Both the position numbers and the translations under genes were made by a program. A stretch of 64,000 nucleotides of DNA from Aquaspirillum sp. LM1 (lineage in GTDB: Bacteria; Pseudomonadota; Gammaproteobacteria; Burkholderiales; Aquaspirillaceae), in contig NZ_CP019509.1 in the NCBI RefSeq assembly GCF_002002905.1, positions 3,376,001 through 3,440,000 of the forward strand, written 5' to 3'. Position 1 is the first letter of the stretch. Each line of letters starts with the position of its first letter. Of the stretch, positions 59,931 through 64,000 are shown one piece after another. The notes beneath the pieces are model-generated. The model worked only from the letters and a program-made list of their open reading frames with translations, had not been told where the DNA came from and ran no database searches.

Positions 59931-60764
59931 TCACGCGGTGGCGGCAACCAGCTCCTTGCGGTAACGGTTGAGTTGCTGCACCGACTCAAAAGTGCGTTCA
60001 AACAAACTCGACAAGTTGCGAAGGATACCACCCACCACGCGGGATTCCCATTCACTGTTGAAGCAAATCTTGTGGGTCAGCCAGTCATCCAGCCAGTCTG
60101 GGTCAGGCAAACGGCTTTGTACCGTGTCATTGGGGAACAGCGACTGATTGACATGCAGATTGGTCGGATGCAACGGCTTGCCGGAACGGCCACTGGAGGC
60201 CATCAGCATGCCGATTTTGGCAAACGCCAGCCGGGCTTGATCGCCCGAGCGCGCAATCGCCTGCTTCATGTATTTGAGGTAAGCACCGCCATGGCGGGCT
60301 TCATCACGCGACAGCGTGCTGTAGATATGCTTGATCACTGGCTCAGTGTGCCATTCGGAGGCGCAGCGATACCACTGGGTCAGCCGAACTTCGCCACAAA
60401 AGTGCAACATCAGGGTTTCCAGCGGCGGTGCCGGATCGAACTCGAAGCGCACCGCGTGCAGTTCTTCTTCAGTGGGCATCAGGTCTGGACGGAAACGGCG
60501 CAGGTATTCGATCAGCACCAGGGAGTGCTTTTGTTCTTCGTAAAACCAGATGGACATGAATGCAGAAAAATCACTGTCATGCCGGTTATCACGCAAAAAC
60601 ATTTCGGTGGCTGGCAGCGCCGACCATTCGGTGATGGCGTTCAGGCGGATGGTTTGCGCCTGTTCGTCGCTCAGCAGTTCGGGGGAGAAGGTATCCCACG
60701 GAATATCCGTGGCCATGTCCCAGCGGGCTTTTTCCAGCTGGACAAACAATTCGGGGTAAAGCAT
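59931..60764 (-). CDS. Ferritin-like di-iron protein (acyl-ACP desaturase-like)
   Basis: 277 residues, all helical. It has two Glu-x-x-His iron-binding motifs typical of the di-iron fold: WFYEEQKHSL at about residues 73-82 and LSRDEARHGGAYLKYM at about 149-164, with further Glu residues in ITEWSALPATEMF and HFCGEVRLTQW. It resembles stearoyl-ACP-9-desaturase-like proteins; substrate unknown. The ATG at 60764 follows AAGGA; the frame starts 10 codons earlier without a ribosome site. It sits downstream of the rRNA operon and upstream of rfaE2. Confidence 0.85.
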   Translation of the reverse strand: MLYPELFVQLEKARWDMATDIPWDTFSPELLSDEQAQTIRLNAITEWSALPATEMFLRDNRHDSDFSAFMSIWFYEEQKHSLVLIEYLRRFRPDLMPTEEELHAVRFEFDPAPPLETLMLHFCGEVRLTQWYRCASEWHTEPVIKHIYSTLSRDEARHGGAYLKYMKQAIARSGDQARLAFAKIGMLMASSGRSGKPLHPTNLHVNQSLFPNDTVQSRLPDPDWLDDWLTHKICFNSEWESRVVGGILRNLSSLFERTFESVQQLNRYRKELVAATA

Positions 60765-61016
60765 CAGGGGGCGTCCTTGTGGGCGTCTCAACAAGGTTCT
60801 GATTGTAGAGTATCGCTGGCCAAGACGAAAATGTTATCTATTTCCATCCTGTCAATAGGGTTTTGTTCTATAAGGCATTTTCCCCCACAAACACCGGATT
60901 TACCCCTGTTCAGCCCAGAATTCAGCCAGATTTCCCCACATTGATGCGCTCAAACAGCGCATTCTTCCCGGATAGCGAGGCACAATGGCTGCGCAAAAAA
61001 TTGACGCTAAAAAGAC
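60765..61016. other. Intergenic gap between rRNA terminator and di-iron gene
   Basis: About 250 bp without a supported gene. On the minus strand it must contain the promoter of the di-iron protein gene. It is relatively AT-rich (61%-AT-like stretches such as 60835-60900) compared with its neighbours. I could not assign hexamers confidently. Confidence 0.4.
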
Positions 61017-61017
61017 A

Positions 61018-61048
61018 AAACCCCCTGTACCGTTGGTACAGGGGGTTT
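61018..61048 (-). terminator. rRNA operon terminator
   Basis: On the minus strand AAACCCCCTGTACC-AAC-GGTACAGGGGGTTTTGTCTTTTT: a 14-bp stem 9 bp past the 5S gene. Confidence 0.92.
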
Positions 61049-61056
61049 GAATGGGA

Positions 61057-61171
61057 GCCTGGCGTTGACCTACTTTCACACGGGTAATCCGCACTATCAT
61101 TGGCGCGAAGCGGTTTCACTGTCCTGTTCGGGATGGGAAGGAGTGGGACCCACTTGCTATGGACACCAGGC
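61057..61171 (-). rRNA. rrf: 5S ribosomal RNA
   Basis: 115 nt on the minus strand, beginning GCCTGGTGTCCATAGCAAG and ending GGTCAACGCCAGGC. The ends pair as helix I, and the conserved CCCATCCCGAACAG loop is present. Confidence 0.95.
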
Positions 61172-61280
61172 ATAAGCTGTCGTGCGCTGCATTGCTGCAA
61201 CACACCAAAACGGGAAGAGTAACTTCAGTCATCAACTGGATCAGATCACATCTAAAACACCTGAAGCATCGCGGCTTATA
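61172..61280 (-). other. 23S-5S internal spacer
   Basis: About 110 bp between 23S and 5S; no tRNA in it. Confidence 0.8.

Positions 61281-64000
<2,720 letters not shown>

Overview
This 64 kb window (GC-rich, operons packed on both strands) reads as a chromosomal segment of a betaproteobacterium, most likely order Neisseriales and Chromobacteriaceae-like. The reasons are the ECF sigma/DUF3619/DUF3106/RDD block beside ilvBNC, the mnmG-rsmG-parA-parB-atpI order leading into the ATP synthase operon, a CydP-type cytochrome bd operon, and a LeuA carrying a small HTH-like N-terminal domain. The assignment is inference from gene content; there is no 16S gene in the window.

Layout. 1-4216: the 5' part of a membrane sensor gene, then ilvB-ilvN-ilvC on the minus strand. 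4515-9753: a plus-strand run (ECF sigma factor, DUF3619, DUF3106, RDD, SCO1-like lipoprotein, YcgR-like PilZ protein, psd, pssA). 9843-11764: leuA with an N-terminal HTH-like extension, preceded by two matching palindromes. 11887-12004: a long inverted repeat. 12002-14373: a TetR regulator, an AcuI-type reductase and an AhpD-like protein, with two matching operator-like palindromes. 14431-18760: an EamA transporter followed by an insertion hot spot, with an exact IS630 copy inside the 3' remnant of an Rpn-type gene and then an IS110-family element. 18764-23054: dusB-fis-purH-purD (minus). 23299-25368: three consecutive lipoproteins, one FlgO-like. 25437-25838: RNase P RNA. 26034-29372: glmU and glmS. 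29529-36455: atpIBEFHAGDC. 36536-40705: mnmG-rsmG-parA-parB. 40910-41662: an OlsB-like acyltransferase. 41926-47209: a PAS/sigma-54 activator divergent from cydP-cydA-cydB-nifX-like-cydX-ybgE-like. 47365-50697: trmO, a Tim44-domain protein and an EAL protein. 50710-54248: dolP-like, diaA, yraN and lpoA-like, divergent from rsmI. 54347: tRNA-Leu(CAA). 54572-60764: phoX, a SPOR protein, coaX, birA, rfaE2 and a di-iron protein. 61057-64000: 5S and most of 23S rRNA.

Most genes are housekeeping: branched-chain amino acid and leucine synthesis, phospholipid synthesis, purines, cell-wall precursors, energy conservation, chromosome partitioning and translation. The accessory content is modest, and no phage, CRISPR array or defence island is evident.

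The most interesting signals are regulatory: (i) the HTH-LeuA fusion with internal re-initiation signals and twin 17-bp palindromes, one covering the predicted -35; (ii) a sigma-54-type promoter and inverted-repeat activator site in front of cytochrome bd, facing an activator whose PAS domain carries a Cys/His cluster; (iii) paired TetR operators; (iv) a Pho-box-like site sharing bases with a terminator; (v) an IS110 element whose 5' non-coding region, the expected place for its bridge RNA, carries a perfect 34-bp tandem duplication.
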